A stretch of DNA of 64,000 nt, taken from NCBI RefSeq assembly GCF_029623955.1, contig NZ_JARSBP010000008.1, forward strand, positions 218,151 through 282,150, read 5' to 3'. Positions 39,675 to 48,587 of this stretch are shown here, one piece after another (position 1 is the first letter of the stretch; each line of letters begins with the position of its first letter). The position numbers and the translations under genes were made by a program. The notes under the pieces are model-generated. The model was not told the DNA's origin and made no database searches. It was given only the letters and a program-made list of their open reading frames with translations. Source of the DNA: Mycobacterium sp. 236(2023). GTDB lineage: Bacteria > Actinomycetota > Actinomycetes > Mycobacteriales > Mycobacteriaceae.

Positions 39675-40789
39675 GCTTCCTCCTGTCGCACACCGCGATA
39701 AATACCCCAGCGCACGATCACCGGCATCAGCACCCGCTCGAACGCCCACGCCGGGAACCGGAACGCCTTGCCGTTGGGCGCGAAGACTTCGAGCCCGTCC
39801 GGCTGGATTCCCACCACCGATCCCCAACGTTGCTTCGGCGCCCGGTATTTCTTCAGCGGCTTGCCGTCGAAGGCGGCACGGACGTTGTGTGCGAGGAGCC
39901 CGTCGCCACCGTTGCGGGCCGAGCTGCGCAGCGGGTCCGTCGCCGCGACGTCACCGACGGCGAAGATGTCGGGATGACCCGGCACGCGCAGTTCGGGCGT
40001 GACGCGGACGAAGCCGTCGTCGTCGAGCAGTTCGGCGGGCAGCCATGACGTGTTGGGCTGCACGCGCCCGATGGCCCACAGCACCGCGTCGGCCGTCGCC
40101 GGCTCCTGCCCGGTGCTCCAGCGCACCGGGCCGGCGGTCAGTTCGTCGCCGGTGAATCCCGGTTCCAGGTCGGCGCGGTGACCCGGGCGCAGCACCACCC
40201 CGGCCTCGGTGAGCCTGCTGCGGATCTTCTCCCAGGTCCGCGGATGATGGCCGATCAGCGCGCGCTCTCCCGGGTAATACAGCTCGACCCGCTTGTCCGG
40301 CCACACCGCCGAGATCTGGGCCGCGCTGCTGACCGCGGCGGCACCGCCACCCACCACGATGACCGACCTTGCGGCAGCGAGCTTTTCGTGCGGCGCCCGA
40401 ATGCCGTCGCCAACCTGAGCCGCCGTCTCGAAGACGGGTCGCCGCCAGAATCCGTTGGTGACACCCGTCGCGATGACGAGCGTGTCGTAGGGCACGTCAG
40501 TCGACGACCCGTCGGGCAGCGTGACCGCGACGGTCTTGGCCGTGATGTCGACTCCGGTGATCGTGCCGTGCACGGTGCGGGCTTTGTCGAGTCCGCGGAA
40601 CCGGGAGAACGGAATCCAATTGTGTTGCGCCCAATGGTCGGGCGCGGCCAGTCGCCACCCGAGTTCCTGCCCGCTGACGAGCCCCGGTTTCGCCGAGATT
40701 CCGACGACGTCGGCGTGCTTGGAAAGCTTGATCGCGCTGAGGACCCCGACGTCACCGAGTCCGGCGATAACGACCCGCCTGCCGGTCAT
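39671..40789 (-). CDS. FAD-dependent pyridine nucleotide-disulfide oxidoreductase family protein
   Basis: The 372-residue flavoprotein has an N-terminal FAD-binding GLGDVGVLSAIKLS, a second Rossmann VIVVGGGAAAVSSAAQISAV for NAD(P)H, and the C-terminal FAD motif HPDIFAVGDVAATDPL. There is no redox-active CxxxxC, so it is NDH-2/AIFM2-like rather than a disulfide reductase, and probably reduces quinones at the membrane. It overlaps both neighbours by 4 nt. The following C-terminal WAFERVLMPVIVRWG helix may anchor it. Confidence 0.85.
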   Translation of the reverse strand: MTGRRVVIAGLGDVGVLSAIKLSKHADVVGISAKPGLVSGQELGWRLAAPDHWAQHNWIPFSRFRGLDKARTVHGTITGVDITAKTVAVTLPDGSSTDVPYDTLVIATGVTNGFWRRPVFETAAQVGDGIRAPHEKLAAARSVIVVGGGAAAVSSAAQISAVWPDKRVELYYPGERALIGHHPRTWEKIRSRLTEAGVVLRPGHRADLEPGFTGDELTAGPVRWSTGQEPATADAVLWAIGRVQPNTSWLPAELLDDDGFVRVTPELRVPGHPDIFAVGDVAATDPLRSSARNGGDGLLAHNVRAAFDGKPLKKYRAPKQRWGSVVGIQPDGLEVFAPNGKAFRFPAWAFERVLMPVIVRWGIYRGVRQEEA

Positions 40790-41655
40790 GCGCGCACCTT
40801 CGCAGGCGGCCAGGGGACGAACCGCGACACCCGGTCGATGACGGCCTGGTAGTCCGGCCTGCGTTCGAGGCTACGGGCTTCCATCATCGGGATGCTCGCG
40901 CCGAGGAACATCGCCAGCATCGCGGCCGCCCCGATGAACACCCACCAGGCAGAAGGCGCACTCGCGATGCCGAACAGCGCCAGCGCGAACCAGAACCCGA
41001 ACTCGCCGAAATAGTTCGGGTGCCGCGACCAACTCCACAGGCCGCGGTCCATCACCTCACCCGGCTGCTTGGTCGCGACGAATCGATGCATCTGCACATC
41101 CGCGGCGAATTCGAGTGCGACAGCCGCCATTCCGATGACGAACGCCAGGACCACCAGCCAGGTGGCGGCGCCCGGGTTCATGATCGCGACGTAGACGGGC
41201 AGCATCCCGAGGAATACCTGCACGGTCGGGATCAGGTGGATGGCGACCAGATCCGCGACGAACTCGAAGCTGCCCGCCCGCTCGCGGAACATCGGGTAGC
41301 GCCAATCCTCGTGGTGCAGACCGGGAAACGCGTACACCCAGTTTCCGGTCAGGCGGATTGCCCAGACGGTCACGAGCACGGCCATCAGCCAGACGGCGAG
41401 CGTGGACGATCCCGCCTCGTACCACCAGTAGAAGAGGATCAGCGGCGGGATGACGCTCCAGTACGCGTCGTAGAAGCTCGAGTTTCCGTAGATGCGGCTG
41501 AACACGAAGATGACGACGGTCGCCACGATGTCGGCGATGAACGTGTCGAGCCAGAGCCTGTCCGTGGACGGGCCCCACACCAGCCAGGCGGCCGCGGCGG
41601 CCACGGCAAGGACGTAGGCCGCCGTGACGACGGCCAGTGATCGCGACTTACCCAT
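40786..41655 (-). CDS. DUF1295 membrane protein (steroid 5-alpha-reductase-like)
   Basis: The 289-residue protein has about seven helices and the DUF1295/ICMT-like C-terminal signature MDRGLWSWSRHPNYFGEFGFW, with PMMEARSLERRPDYQ after it. Relatives bind NADPH and reduce or methylate lipid or steroid substrates. Operon context with an FAD oxidoreductase suggests lipid or quinone redox chemistry (inference). The start overlaps the cyclotransferase end by 8 nt. Confidence 0.85.
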   Translation of the reverse strand: MGKSRSLAVVTAAYVLAVAAAAAWLVWGPSTDRLWLDTFIADIVATVVIFVFSRIYGNSSFYDAYWSVIPPLILFYWWYEAGSSTLAVWLMAVLVTVWAIRLTGNWVYAFPGLHHEDWRYPMFRERAGSFEFVADLVAIHLIPTVQVFLGMLPVYVAIMNPGAATWLVVLAFVIGMAAVALEFAADVQMHRFVATKQPGEVMDRGLWSWSRHPNYFGEFGFWFALALFGIASAPSAWWVFIGAAAMLAMFLGASIPMMEARSLERRPDYQAVIDRVSRFVPWPPAKVRA

Positions 41656-42424
41656 CGAGGCTCACCCGGAACGTCTTGGGCCAGTACTTGCCGGTCAGCA
41701 GGAACTCCGAGCCCTGGACGTGGGCGATGCCGTTGAGCACCTGCGCGCTCGGCGGGATGCCGAGGGCCCGCAGCGGAGCGGCGTTGACGACGAGGGTGAC
41801 CTTGCCGTTGGACGGATCGATGCGGACGATCTCGTTGGTCGGCCACACGTTGGCCCAGACCTGGCCGTCGACGCACTCCAGCTCGTTGAGCCCCTTGATC
41901 TCCGCGTCGTCCTTGGTGACGTCGACGCCACCGTTCTCGGCGAAGTCGTCGGCGTTGTGGAAGGTGAGGTGGTTGGTGCCGTCGCTGCGGATCAACCGCT
42001 GCCCGTCGTAGCAGAGCCCCCAGCCCTCCCCGGACAGCGGAACATCGCGCACGGGAGTCATCGTGGCCTTGTCCCATTCGACGGCCACGCCGTCCTGGTA
42101 GGTCAGCTGCCAGATCTTGTCGCCGACGAGCGTGATGCCCTCGCCGAAAACGTCGTCGGGTGCGGCCACCGAGCGGGCCACCTGTCCCGTGCCCGGATCG
42201 AGTTGACGCATCTGCGACTCCCCGGCCAACCCGGTGCCCTCATAGAGGACCGAGTCGCTGATCTCGAAGCCCTGCGTGAACGCCGCGGGGTCGTGCGGGA
42301 TCTCCTCCAGAACTACCGGCTCGATGACGGGAGCAGGCCCGGCCTGGGCGACCGGCGGCGGGGCGGCGCAGCCCGCGGCCACCACCGCCAGGGCGATTGC
42401 GGCCCTTTGACAAGAGGAACTCAT
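41648..42424 (-). CDS. Glutaminyl-peptide cyclotransferase (lipoprotein)
   Basis: The 258-residue protein has a signal peptide with lipobox VAAGC (Cys19), then a five-bladed propeller of the plant/bacterial glutamine cyclotransferase family: HDPAAFTQGFEISDSVLYEG, GEGITLVGDKIWQLTYQDG, GLNELECVDGQVWANVWPTN, VLNGIAHV. It forms N-terminal pyroglutamate on exported peptides. It is first in a four-gene operon and shares a 30-bp bidirectional promoter with the zinc dehydrogenase gene. Confidence 0.9.
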   Translation of the reverse strand: MSSSCQRAAIALAVVAAGCAAPPPVAQAGPAPVIEPVVLEEIPHDPAAFTQGFEISDSVLYEGTGLAGESQMRQLDPGTGQVARSVAAPDDVFGEGITLVGDKIWQLTYQDGVAVEWDKATMTPVRDVPLSGEGWGLCYDGQRLIRSDGTNHLTFHNADDFAENGGVDVTKDDAEIKGLNELECVDGQVWANVWPTNEIVRIDPSNGKVTLVVNAAPLRALGIPPSAQVLNGIAHVQGSEFLLTGKYWPKTFRVSLDG

Positions 42425-42430
42425 ACCGTC

Positions 42431-42458
42431 GTTCTACCGTGCAACGATGGCTGAATGA
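42431..42458. promoter_or_regulatory. Compact bidirectional promoter with a three-codon leaderless minigene
   Basis: Only 30 bp separate the cyclotransferase ATG (42424, minus) from the dehydrogenase ATG (42455, plus). A plus-strand TACCGT (42435-42440) and a minus-strand TAGAAC (42436-42431) overlap. Six nt after TACCGT lies ATG GCT GAA TGA (42447-42458), a three-codon ORF whose stop overlaps the dehydrogenase start. On the minus strand TAGAAC is 6 nt from ATG 42424. Confidence 0.4.
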
Positions 42459-43615
42459 AAGCGGTCAGCTGTCTTCGCAGCACTCTGGAAGTCGTCGACC
42501 TGCCGGCACCGCGGCCCGACGAGGGTCAGCTCGTGCTCGACGTGCTGCGCACCGGGATCTGCGGATCGGACCTGCACGCCAAGGATCACGCCGACGAACT
42601 CACCGAGGTGTTCGCCGAGGGCGGGTACCACGACTTCGCACGCAGCGACACCCCGGTGGTCATGGGGCACGAGTTCTGCGGCGCCGTCGCCGAGCGTGGG
42701 CGCAAGGCGGGCAAGGAGTTCCGTCCCGGCACCACCGTGGTGTCGTTCCCGCTGCGACGCGCCAACGGCGGCGTGCACCTGATCGGCCTGTCGCCGCTGA
42801 CCCCCGGCGCGTACGCCGAGCAGGTCGTCACCGAGGCGGCGCTGACGTTCGTGGTGCCCAACGGGCTCGATCCGGCGACGGCCGCGCTGACCGAGCCGAT
42901 GGCGGTCGCCCTGCACGCGGTGCGGCGCAGTGACATCACCACCAAGGATGTCGCGATCGTGCTCGGGTGCGGTCCGGTGGGGCTCGCCGTCATCTGCCAC
43001 CTCAAGGCGCAGGGCGTACGCACGATCGTTGCGAGCGACTTCTCACCCGGGCGCCGAGCGCTCGCGACCCGGTGCGGTGCCGACATCGTGGTCGACCCCG
43101 CCGAGGATTCGCCGTACGAGGCGGTGCCCGCCAGGCAGCGCGGCCTGACCGAACTGCCGGCCCTCTACGAGCTCGGTGTCGGGTCCATGGAGAAGCTGCG
43201 CAAGATCCCCGGCTGGGCGCACGTGTACCGCGTGGCCGACAAGCTCGGCGGCACCGCACCGAAGCGCCCGGTGATCTTCGAGTGCGTCGGCGTGCCCGGG
43301 ATGATCGACGGGATCATCCGGTCCGCACCGCTGGCCTCCCGCGTCATCGTGGTCGGCGTCTGCATGAGCGAGGACCGGATTCGCCCGGCGGTGGCGATCG
43401 GCAAGGAGATCGATCTCCGCTTCGTCTTCGGACAGACCCCACTGGAGTATCGCGACACCCTCCACATGCTGGCCGACGGCAAGGTGGACGCCTCGGCGCT
43501 GGTGACCGGGACGGTCGGACTCGGTGGCGTCGCGGCCGCGTTCGAGGCGCTCGGCGACCCCGAGACGCACGCCAAGATCCTCATCGACCCGGCGAGCGAC
43601 GCCGTCACGCCCTAG
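42455..43615 (+). CDS. Zinc-dependent alcohol dehydrogenase (MDR family)
   Basis: The 386-residue medium-chain dehydrogenase has catalytic zinc residues Cys36 (GICGSD), His72 and Glu73 (GHEF), and NAD(P)-binding LGCGPVGLAV near residue 170. The four-Cys structural zinc lobe is absent, as in threonine/sorbitol-type or unusual MDR members. A charged insert (about 215-255; ARQRGLTELPALYELGVGSM) is atypical. Substrate is unknown. It converges on the cupin gene with a 4-nt overlap. Confidence 0.87.
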   Translation: MKAVSCLRSTLEVVDLPAPRPDEGQLVLDVLRTGICGSDLHAKDHADELTEVFAEGGYHDFARSDTPVVMGHEFCGAVAERGRKAGKEFRPGTTVVSFPLRRANGGVHLIGLSPLTPGAYAEQVVTEAALTFVVPNGLDPATAALTEPMAVALHAVRRSDITTKDVAIVLGCGPVGLAVICHLKAQGVRTIVASDFSPGRRALATRCGADIVVDPAEDSPYEAVPARQRGLTELPALYELGVGSMEKLRKIPGWAHVYRVADKLGGTAPKRPVIFECVGVPGMIDGIIRSAPLASRVIVVGVCMSEDRIRPAVAIGKEIDLRFVFGQTPLEYRDTLHMLADGKVDASALVTGTVGLGGVAAAFEALGDPETHAKILIDPASDAVTP

Positions 43616-44037
43616 ATCGCCAGGGGTGCGTTCGCCGAGTCGATGTGTTCGACAGTGGTGAAGACGAGCTCGCCGTCGCCCACGTTTTCGATGTCGTGCA
43701 GCAGGTACTCGCCGGTCTCGAAGGTGAAATGCCGTGTCTCACCGGCGTTGTAGGACACATCGCGGGTGGTGCCGTCCGATGTGTGCTGCCTGCTGGTGCC
43801 GGCGTTGACCGCCGTCCAGAAGTAGTCGAGCACATGCCGGTGGGCATGCCAGCGCTGCCCGGGCGCCAGCCGGATCTCCCATACCCGGACCCGGGCGTTC
43901 TCGCTCAGCAGCCGCGAGCCGACATGCCCGTCGTGGGAATGGGATTCGAACTCCGCGCGCAGCTCGTCGCTCCAACCCTCGAAGTCCGTCGCGACCAGGG
44001 TGCCCGCCAGCGGGGCGTCGGTCAGAAAGTCGTTCAT
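43612..44037 (-). CDS. Cupin-domain protein of the catabolic operon
   Basis: The 141-residue protein is a single cupin: VRVWEIRLAPGQRWHAHRHV contributes the His-x-His metal pair, with the second cupin motif around ETRHFTFETGEYLLHDIENV. It could be a small metal-dependent dioxygenase or isomerase acting on the hydroxylated intermediate, or a regulatory binding protein. ATG 44037 lies 20 nt after the flavin monooxygenase gene. It is the last gene of a seven-gene operon that begins with the binding protein at 49633. Confidence 0.75.
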   Translation of the reverse strand: MNDFLTDAPLAGTLVATDFEGWSDELRAEFESHSHDGHVGSRLLSENARVRVWEIRLAPGQRWHAHRHVLDYFWTAVNAGTSRQHTSDGTTRDVSYNAGETRHFTFETGEYLLHDIENVGDGELVFTTVEHIDSANAPLAI

Positions 44038-44057
44038 CGGTGTTTCTTCTCCTCTGG

Positions 44058-45248
44058 TCAGTGGCCCGGGCCGTAGAGGCCGAATCTGTTCTCGGGGTGG
44101 CCGGGGATCCAGGTGCCGGTGACCTGCGAGCGTGTCCCCATCTCCTTGACGCGGCGAAGCAGCCGCTGCGCGAGTTCGAGCTGCCCGGGTTCCCACTTCG
44201 CCAGTGCTTCGGCGATATCGGAGCTTTCGGACAGCGCGTCGTACAGCGCCCAGGCGTTCGCGGCGGCCTTGGCAGTGCCGGCTGCGGCGTGTGGACGCGC
44301 GGCGCTGGCGGCATCTCCGACGAGAGCCACGCGGCCCATCGCCATCTGACGCGCACCGGCGTCGTACACCGCCTGAAGGTACGGCTGTTCGGTGCGCAAC
44401 ACGACCTCCGCGGCAGCCGGGGCGAGCACGTGCTGTGCTGTCGAACGCATTTCGTCGACGAACCTGTCCTGCACCTGTCCCGGATGCAGCGAAACGCCCG
44501 CGATGAACCCGCGCTTGTCGGTCATCAGTTCGTCGAGCGCGTAGCCTTCGGCAACGTTGCGGTACCACACGTAGTTCAGCAGCCGCCGGCCCGGCTCCAG
44601 GCCACCGTCCGGCGACGGAATCGGGTAGACGTTGATGTGGGTGTGCGGACCGAGACTGTAGCTGATCGAATCCTTGAGCAGGTCGAAGGTTTCCGAGGAT
44701 ACGTCACTCTCGGGCACGGTGCCGCGCCAGCCGACGTAGCCCGAATATTCCAGCCGCGATTCGGGCGAGATCCGGCGCCGGCTCGGCGAGGTGATCCCGT
44801 CGGCGAACACCACCAGGTCGGCACGTTCGCACCGACCCGACGTGAACCGTACTTCCACTCCGTCGGCGTCCTGGTCGAACCCGGCGGCATACTCGCCGAG
44901 ATGGTAGCTCTCGGTGCCGAAGTCGGCCAGCAGCGCACGATAGAACGTGCCCCAGGAAGTGTAGCTCCACGGCGCCTCCTCGCGGTGCACCACGGTGTTG
45001 TCGGGGCCGAGGTACTGCACGAACTGCGTTGAGGTGCTGACGGTTTCGGGATGCTGGCTGCTGCACTCGACGAACCATCGCAGCGTGTCGGGCTGCAGGA
45101 CGATGCCGCCGCCCCGGCCGTCCAGATCGGTGGGCGTGCGTTCGAAGATCGCCACGTCGAAGCCGAGTCTGCGCAACAGCAGCGCGGTGGTCAGTCCACC
45201 GATCGAGCCTCCGATGACGATCGCCCGGTGTCCGCTCCAGTCGTTCAT
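44058..45248 (-). CDS. FAD-dependent aromatic hydroxylase (2,6-dihydroxypyridine 3-hydroxylase-like)
   Basis: The 396-residue class A flavin monooxygenase has the Rossmann GGSIGG (13-18), the DG-type motif VVFADGITSPSRRR, and FAD motif GRVALVGDAASAARPHAAAG (about 297-316). Several stretches match 2,6-dihydroxypyridine 3-hydroxylase of nicotine degraders: GGIVLQPDTLRWF, GYVGWRGTVPE, NVAEGYALDELMTDKRG, RPHAAAGTAK. It should hydroxylate an electron-rich (hetero)aromatic ring using NAD(P)H and O2. Ring type is inference. It sits between the amidohydrolase and the cupin. Confidence 0.88.
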   Translation of the reverse strand: MNDWSGHRAIVIGGSIGGLTTALLLRRLGFDVAIFERTPTDLDGRGGGIVLQPDTLRWFVECSSQHPETVSTSTQFVQYLGPDNTVVHREEAPWSYTSWGTFYRALLADFGTESYHLGEYAAGFDQDADGVEVRFTSGRCERADLVVFADGITSPSRRRISPESRLEYSGYVGWRGTVPESDVSSETFDLLKDSISYSLGPHTHINVYPIPSPDGGLEPGRRLLNYVWYRNVAEGYALDELMTDKRGFIAGVSLHPGQVQDRFVDEMRSTAQHVLAPAAAEVVLRTEQPYLQAVYDAGARQMAMGRVALVGDAASAARPHAAAGTAKAAANAWALYDALSESSDIAEALAKWEPGQLELAQRLLRRVKEMGTRSQVTGTWIPGHPENRFGLYGPGH

Positions 45249-45251
45249 GTC

Positions 45252-46229
45252 CTACTCCTGTGTGTCGAGCCCGAGGAAGGCGCGGGCGTTGGTCTCCAGG
45301 GCGGCGTCGTCGATGCCCACCGCGTGCGGTAGCTGCAAGGGGTTGTGAGTGCCCATGTCGAACGGATAGTCGCTGCCACACATCAGGTGAGCGAGATCGG
45401 ACTGCTGGGCAAGAAGTTCGAGGGTGGGGACGTCGTGGGTGAGGGTGTCGAACCACAGGTCGCGGAACGCATCTCGGGGCGCCCGTGCGCCCGCGGATCG
45501 GACGTCGGCCCGCTGCTGCCAACCGTGCTGCCACCGCCCCACCAGTGCGGGGGCACACCCGCCGCCGTGAACGAGGCAGATCCGCAGACCGGGTAGTTCG
45601 TCGAGCACGCAGCCGAGGGTGAGCGCCGCGGCGGCCGTCGCGGACTCCACGGGATTGCCGATCAGGTTCGCGAGGTAATACGACGACCACTCCGGCCGCG
45701 GCAGCTGCATCGGGTGCACCAGTACCGCGACGCCGTATTCGGCTGCTGCCACCAGTATCTCGCGCATCGGCGCCACGTCGAAGGACGTGCTGTCGAGCAC
45801 CGGCGGCACCGCGATCCCGCGGACGACATCCGAGGAGGCCAGCGCCGCGATCTGTTTACGCGCCGACTCCGGGTCGTGCAGCGATACCAGTCCGAGCCCC
45901 AGGAGTCGTCCCGCACTGTCGTGGCACTGCTTCTGCAGTTCGTCGTTGAACGCGCCGACGAAGTCGTCGACGCCCTCGTGGGCGGTGATGGGAAATGCGA
46001 ACGGCGGCGCCGACAGCACCCGCGATCCCAGGCCCGCGGTCTCGGTGTCGGCGAGGACGCGGTCGATGTCGGTCATCGCATCGGTGTCGATGGACAGCGG
46101 CAGCGTGCCGAGGTGCAGTTGACCGTCCTGGTCCCGCAGTGGTGGCAGCGGTGATCCCGGGGCGAGCCCGAAAAGCTCCCGCGCCAACCAGTGTGCGTGG
46201 ACGTCGACCGGTCCGGGACGGATGGTCAC
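45252..46229 (-). CDS. Amidohydrolase family 2 (ACMSD-like) hydrolase/decarboxylase
   Basis: The 325-residue TIM-barrel protein has the N-terminal metal motif HAH (His11, His13), a third His in VLVHPMQLP, another in CLVHGGG and the catalytic Asp in GSDYPFDMG. This order and the SDYPFDMG signature are those of the ACMSD/gamma-resorcylate decarboxylase branch, which decarboxylates or hydrates aromatic and ring-cleaved acids at a zinc centre. It starts inside the transporter ATPase stop and ends 3 nt before the hydroxylase gene. Confidence 0.87.
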   Translation of the reverse strand: MTIRPGPVDVHAHWLARELFGLAPGSPLPPLRDQDGQLHLGTLPLSIDTDAMTDIDRVLADTETAGLGSRVLSAPPFAFPITAHEGVDDFVGAFNDELQKQCHDSAGRLLGLGLVSLHDPESARKQIAALASSDVVRGIAVPPVLDSTSFDVAPMREILVAAAEYGVAVLVHPMQLPRPEWSSYYLANLIGNPVESATAAAALTLGCVLDELPGLRICLVHGGGCAPALVGRWQHGWQQRADVRSAGARAPRDAFRDLWFDTLTHDVPTLELLAQQSDLAHLMCGSDYPFDMGTHNPLQLPHAVGIDDAALETNARAFLGLDTQE

Positions 46230-46972
46230 GCTGCCGCGCCCTGCGCTTCGAGCGCCTCGAACCGCGCCAGCACCTGCGCTTGGAGCACCGCGACCGCCGG
46301 ATCCGACGCCCGCCGGGGGCGCGGCAGGTCCACGTCGATGATCTCGTGGATCCTGCCCCCCGGTTCGAGCACGACGATCCGGTCCGACAGCTGGACGGCT
46401 TCGGTGACGTCGTGGGTGACGAACATGACGGTGCGCCGCGACTCCAGCCAGATCCGCTCCAGATGTTCACGCAGCGTCCGCGACGTCATCGCATCGAGAT
46501 GGCTGAACGGTTCGTCCATCAACAGCACGTCCGGTTCGACGGCGAATGCCCTGGCGATGCCGATGCGCTGTTGCTGCCCGCCCGACAGCTGTGCCGGGTA
46601 TCTGTCCGCGCAGTGGCTCAACCCGACTAGGTCGAGGTAGTGGCGGGCCCGGTCCTGCCAGCCGGCGCGTTCGTGCTGCACGAAACCGAGGTTGGCCATC
46701 ACGGTGCGCCACGGCAGCAACCGCGGGTCCTGAAAGACATAGCCCACGCGCGCATCTCGGGCACCTGCGCGCAGCGCGACGTTTCCCGACGTGTGGGTTT
46801 CGATACCCGAGACGATGTTCAGCAGAGTGGTCTTGCCGCTGCCCGACGGACCGACGACGGAGACGAAGGTCTCACCGGAGATGGTCAGGTCGACACCGTC
46901 GATGACTCGGGTCACCGCGCCGCGCCTGTCGGTGAACTCTTTCACCAGACCCTTGATTTCGATGGAAGCCAT
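46226..46972 (-). CDS. ABC importer ATP-binding subunit (SsuB/TauB type)
   Basis: The 248-residue ATPase has Walker A GPSGSGKT (41-48), Q-loop VFQDPRLLPW, signature LSGGQQQRIGIARA, and Walker B VLLMDEPFSHLDA. This Q-loop form is characteristic of the nitrate/sulfonate/taurine/THI5 class of importers. It overlaps the amidohydrolase by 4 nt, tying import to catabolism, and follows the permease by 14 nt. Confidence 0.92.
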   Translation of the reverse strand: MASIEIKGLVKEFTDRRGAVTRVIDGVDLTISGETFVSVVGPSGSGKTTLLNIVSGIETHTSGNVALRAGARDARVGYVFQDPRLLPWRTVMANLGFVQHERAGWQDRARHYLDLVGLSHCADRYPAQLSGGQQQRIGIARAFAVEPDVLLMDEPFSHLDAMTSRTLREHLERIWLESRRTVMFVTHDVTEAVQLSDRIVVLEPGGRIHEIIDVDLPRPRRASDPAVAVLQAQVLARFEALEAQGAAA

Positions 46973-46986
46973 GTTCTTCTCGCTTT

Positions 46987-47763
46987 CTAGACGGAGCGCC
47001 AGCGGGTGGCGAAGCGCTCGATGGGACCGAGGATCAGGAGGTCTGCGACGACCAGCAGCAGGATGAAGACGAGCACCCAGGCCAGGAAGCCGTCGAGTTG
47101 GTTGGCGTCATACCAGTAGCGGGCACGCCAGCCCACCCCGGACGTGGCGCCGAACCATTCGGCGAGCAGAAGCCCGTTCCAGGCGCTCATGATGGCGAAT
47201 CGCACTGCGGCCACAGTTGATCCGGCGACGGCGGGCGCGACGATCTGGCTCAGGACGCGGCTCTGCGGAACTCCGAACGAGCGGGCCATCAGGACCAGGT
47301 CCGCGGGCACGGCACGCGTCGCCTTGGCGATGTTGACGATGACGAACGGCAGTCCCGACAGGAACACCGTGACCACCGGAGTCAGCCAGCCGAATCCGAA
47401 CCACATCGTGGTCAGCAGCGCCCAGATCACCGCGGGGATCGCCAGGGCGGCGGCGTTGAGGTCCGAGAACGCCAGATCCGCCACCCGGGACAGACCCATC
47501 AGGACACCGACCGCGGCTCCGACCACCAGGGCGGCCGCGAGACCGAACACGAAGCGGTTCATGCTGATCGCGAGGTTGTGCCACAGTTCCCCGGCCGCCG
47601 CCTCCGCGCCGAGTCGTTGGACGGTCACCGCCAGGGACGGGACACGGTTGCCGACCACGACGGCCAGTTGCCATGCGGCCAGGATGCTCAGAATCGCGGC
47701 GAGAACCGCTGCGGCGGTGATGCTCTGGCCGCGCAGCTGACGAGTCAGGGTCTGGGTGCTCAT
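46987..47763 (-). CDS. ABC importer permease (SsuC type), second
   Basis: The 258-residue protein has six helices and the EAA-type loop LMARSFGVPQSRVLSQIVAP. Typical class marks include LNAAALAIPAVIWALLTTMW and GLLLAEWFGATSGVGW. It overlaps the other permease by 4 nt, and the two are expected to form a heterodimer, which is less common than the single-permease SsuC arrangement. Confidence 0.88.
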   Translation of the reverse strand: MSTQTLTRQLRGQSITAAAVLAAILSILAAWQLAVVVGNRVPSLAVTVQRLGAEAAAGELWHNLAISMNRFVFGLAAALVVGAAVGVLMGLSRVADLAFSDLNAAALAIPAVIWALLTTMWFGFGWLTPVVTVFLSGLPFVIVNIAKATRAVPADLVLMARSFGVPQSRVLSQIVAPAVAGSTVAAVRFAIMSAWNGLLLAEWFGATSGVGWRARYWYDANQLDGFLAWVLVFILLLVVADLLILGPIERFATRWRSV

Positions 47764-48587
47764 GCGATTTCCTTCCGCCAGGCGAAGAACCTGTTCTCCA
47801 GGTGGGCGAGGCCTCGTTCGATCAGAACCATCGCGACGATGAAAAGCGCTGTCCAGGCCAGCATGTCGGCGACCTGGAACTCCTGATACGCCTTGCGGAT
47901 CATGAAACCGACACCGGAGCTGGCACCGAACACCTCGGTGAGGGCCTCGACCTTCCAGGCCATCGCGAAGCCGTACCGCACACCGGCGAAGACGAAGGTG
48001 GTCAGCGCGGGCAGGTAGAGGTGCCGCAGGACGTCGGTGCGGCTGCGCTCGAACGCCTGACACATTGCCAGCAGTTTCCCGTCGACCGATCGCACGCCCT
48101 CGGCGACATTCATCGCGATGAACGGCAGCGCGACGAGCGCGGAGACCACGATCGGCCCGCCTGCGCCGACACCGAAGATCAGCAGTCCGAAGACCGCGTA
48201 GGTCAGGCCGGGCATGTTTCCGAGGACGAACAGTGGCAGCGAAAAGTACGCGGTCATGAAACGGGAACGGCCCATGACGAATCCGATGACGAGTCCGCCG
48301 ATCATCGCGATTCCGAAACCGGCCGCTATCTTGGTGATGCTTGCCGCGAAATTGGTGAACGCCTCCCCCGACCCGACGATCGCCACGACCTGTTCGGCGA
48401 CGAGAGCCGGCTTCGGCAGGATCGGATCGTCGACCCACGCGGCGGCGGCCGTCCACGCTCCGACAGCGAGTACGAGGGCGATTCCGGAGATGATCCAGCG
48501 CCGCTGCGCCAGCGGGGTCTTCCCGCGCCGCGGCGAAGGCTGTGCCGGTTCGATCCGGGCATCCGCCGGGACGACAGTCTGGGTCAC
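47760..48587 (-). CDS. ABC importer permease (SsuC type), first
   Basis: The 275-residue permease has a cytoplasmic Pro/Arg-rich N-terminus (1-30) and six helices, with the EAA loop MCQAFERSRTDVLRHLYLPA and the class motif TEVFGASSGVGFMI. GTG 48587 overlaps the binding-protein stop, so GTG is preferred to any upstream start within that gene. It is the partner of the following permease. Confidence 0.88.
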   Translation of the reverse strand: MTQTVVPADARIEPAQPSPRRGKTPLAQRRWIISGIALVLAVGAWTAAAAWVDDPILPKPALVAEQVVAIVGSGEAFTNFAASITKIAAGFGIAMIGGLVIGFVMGRSRFMTAYFSLPLFVLGNMPGLTYAVFGLLIFGVGAGGPIVVSALVALPFIAMNVAEGVRSVDGKLLAMCQAFERSRTDVLRHLYLPALTTFVFAGVRYGFAMAWKVEALTEVFGASSGVGFMIRKAYQEFQVADMLAWTALFIVAMVLIERGLAHLENRFFAWRKEIA

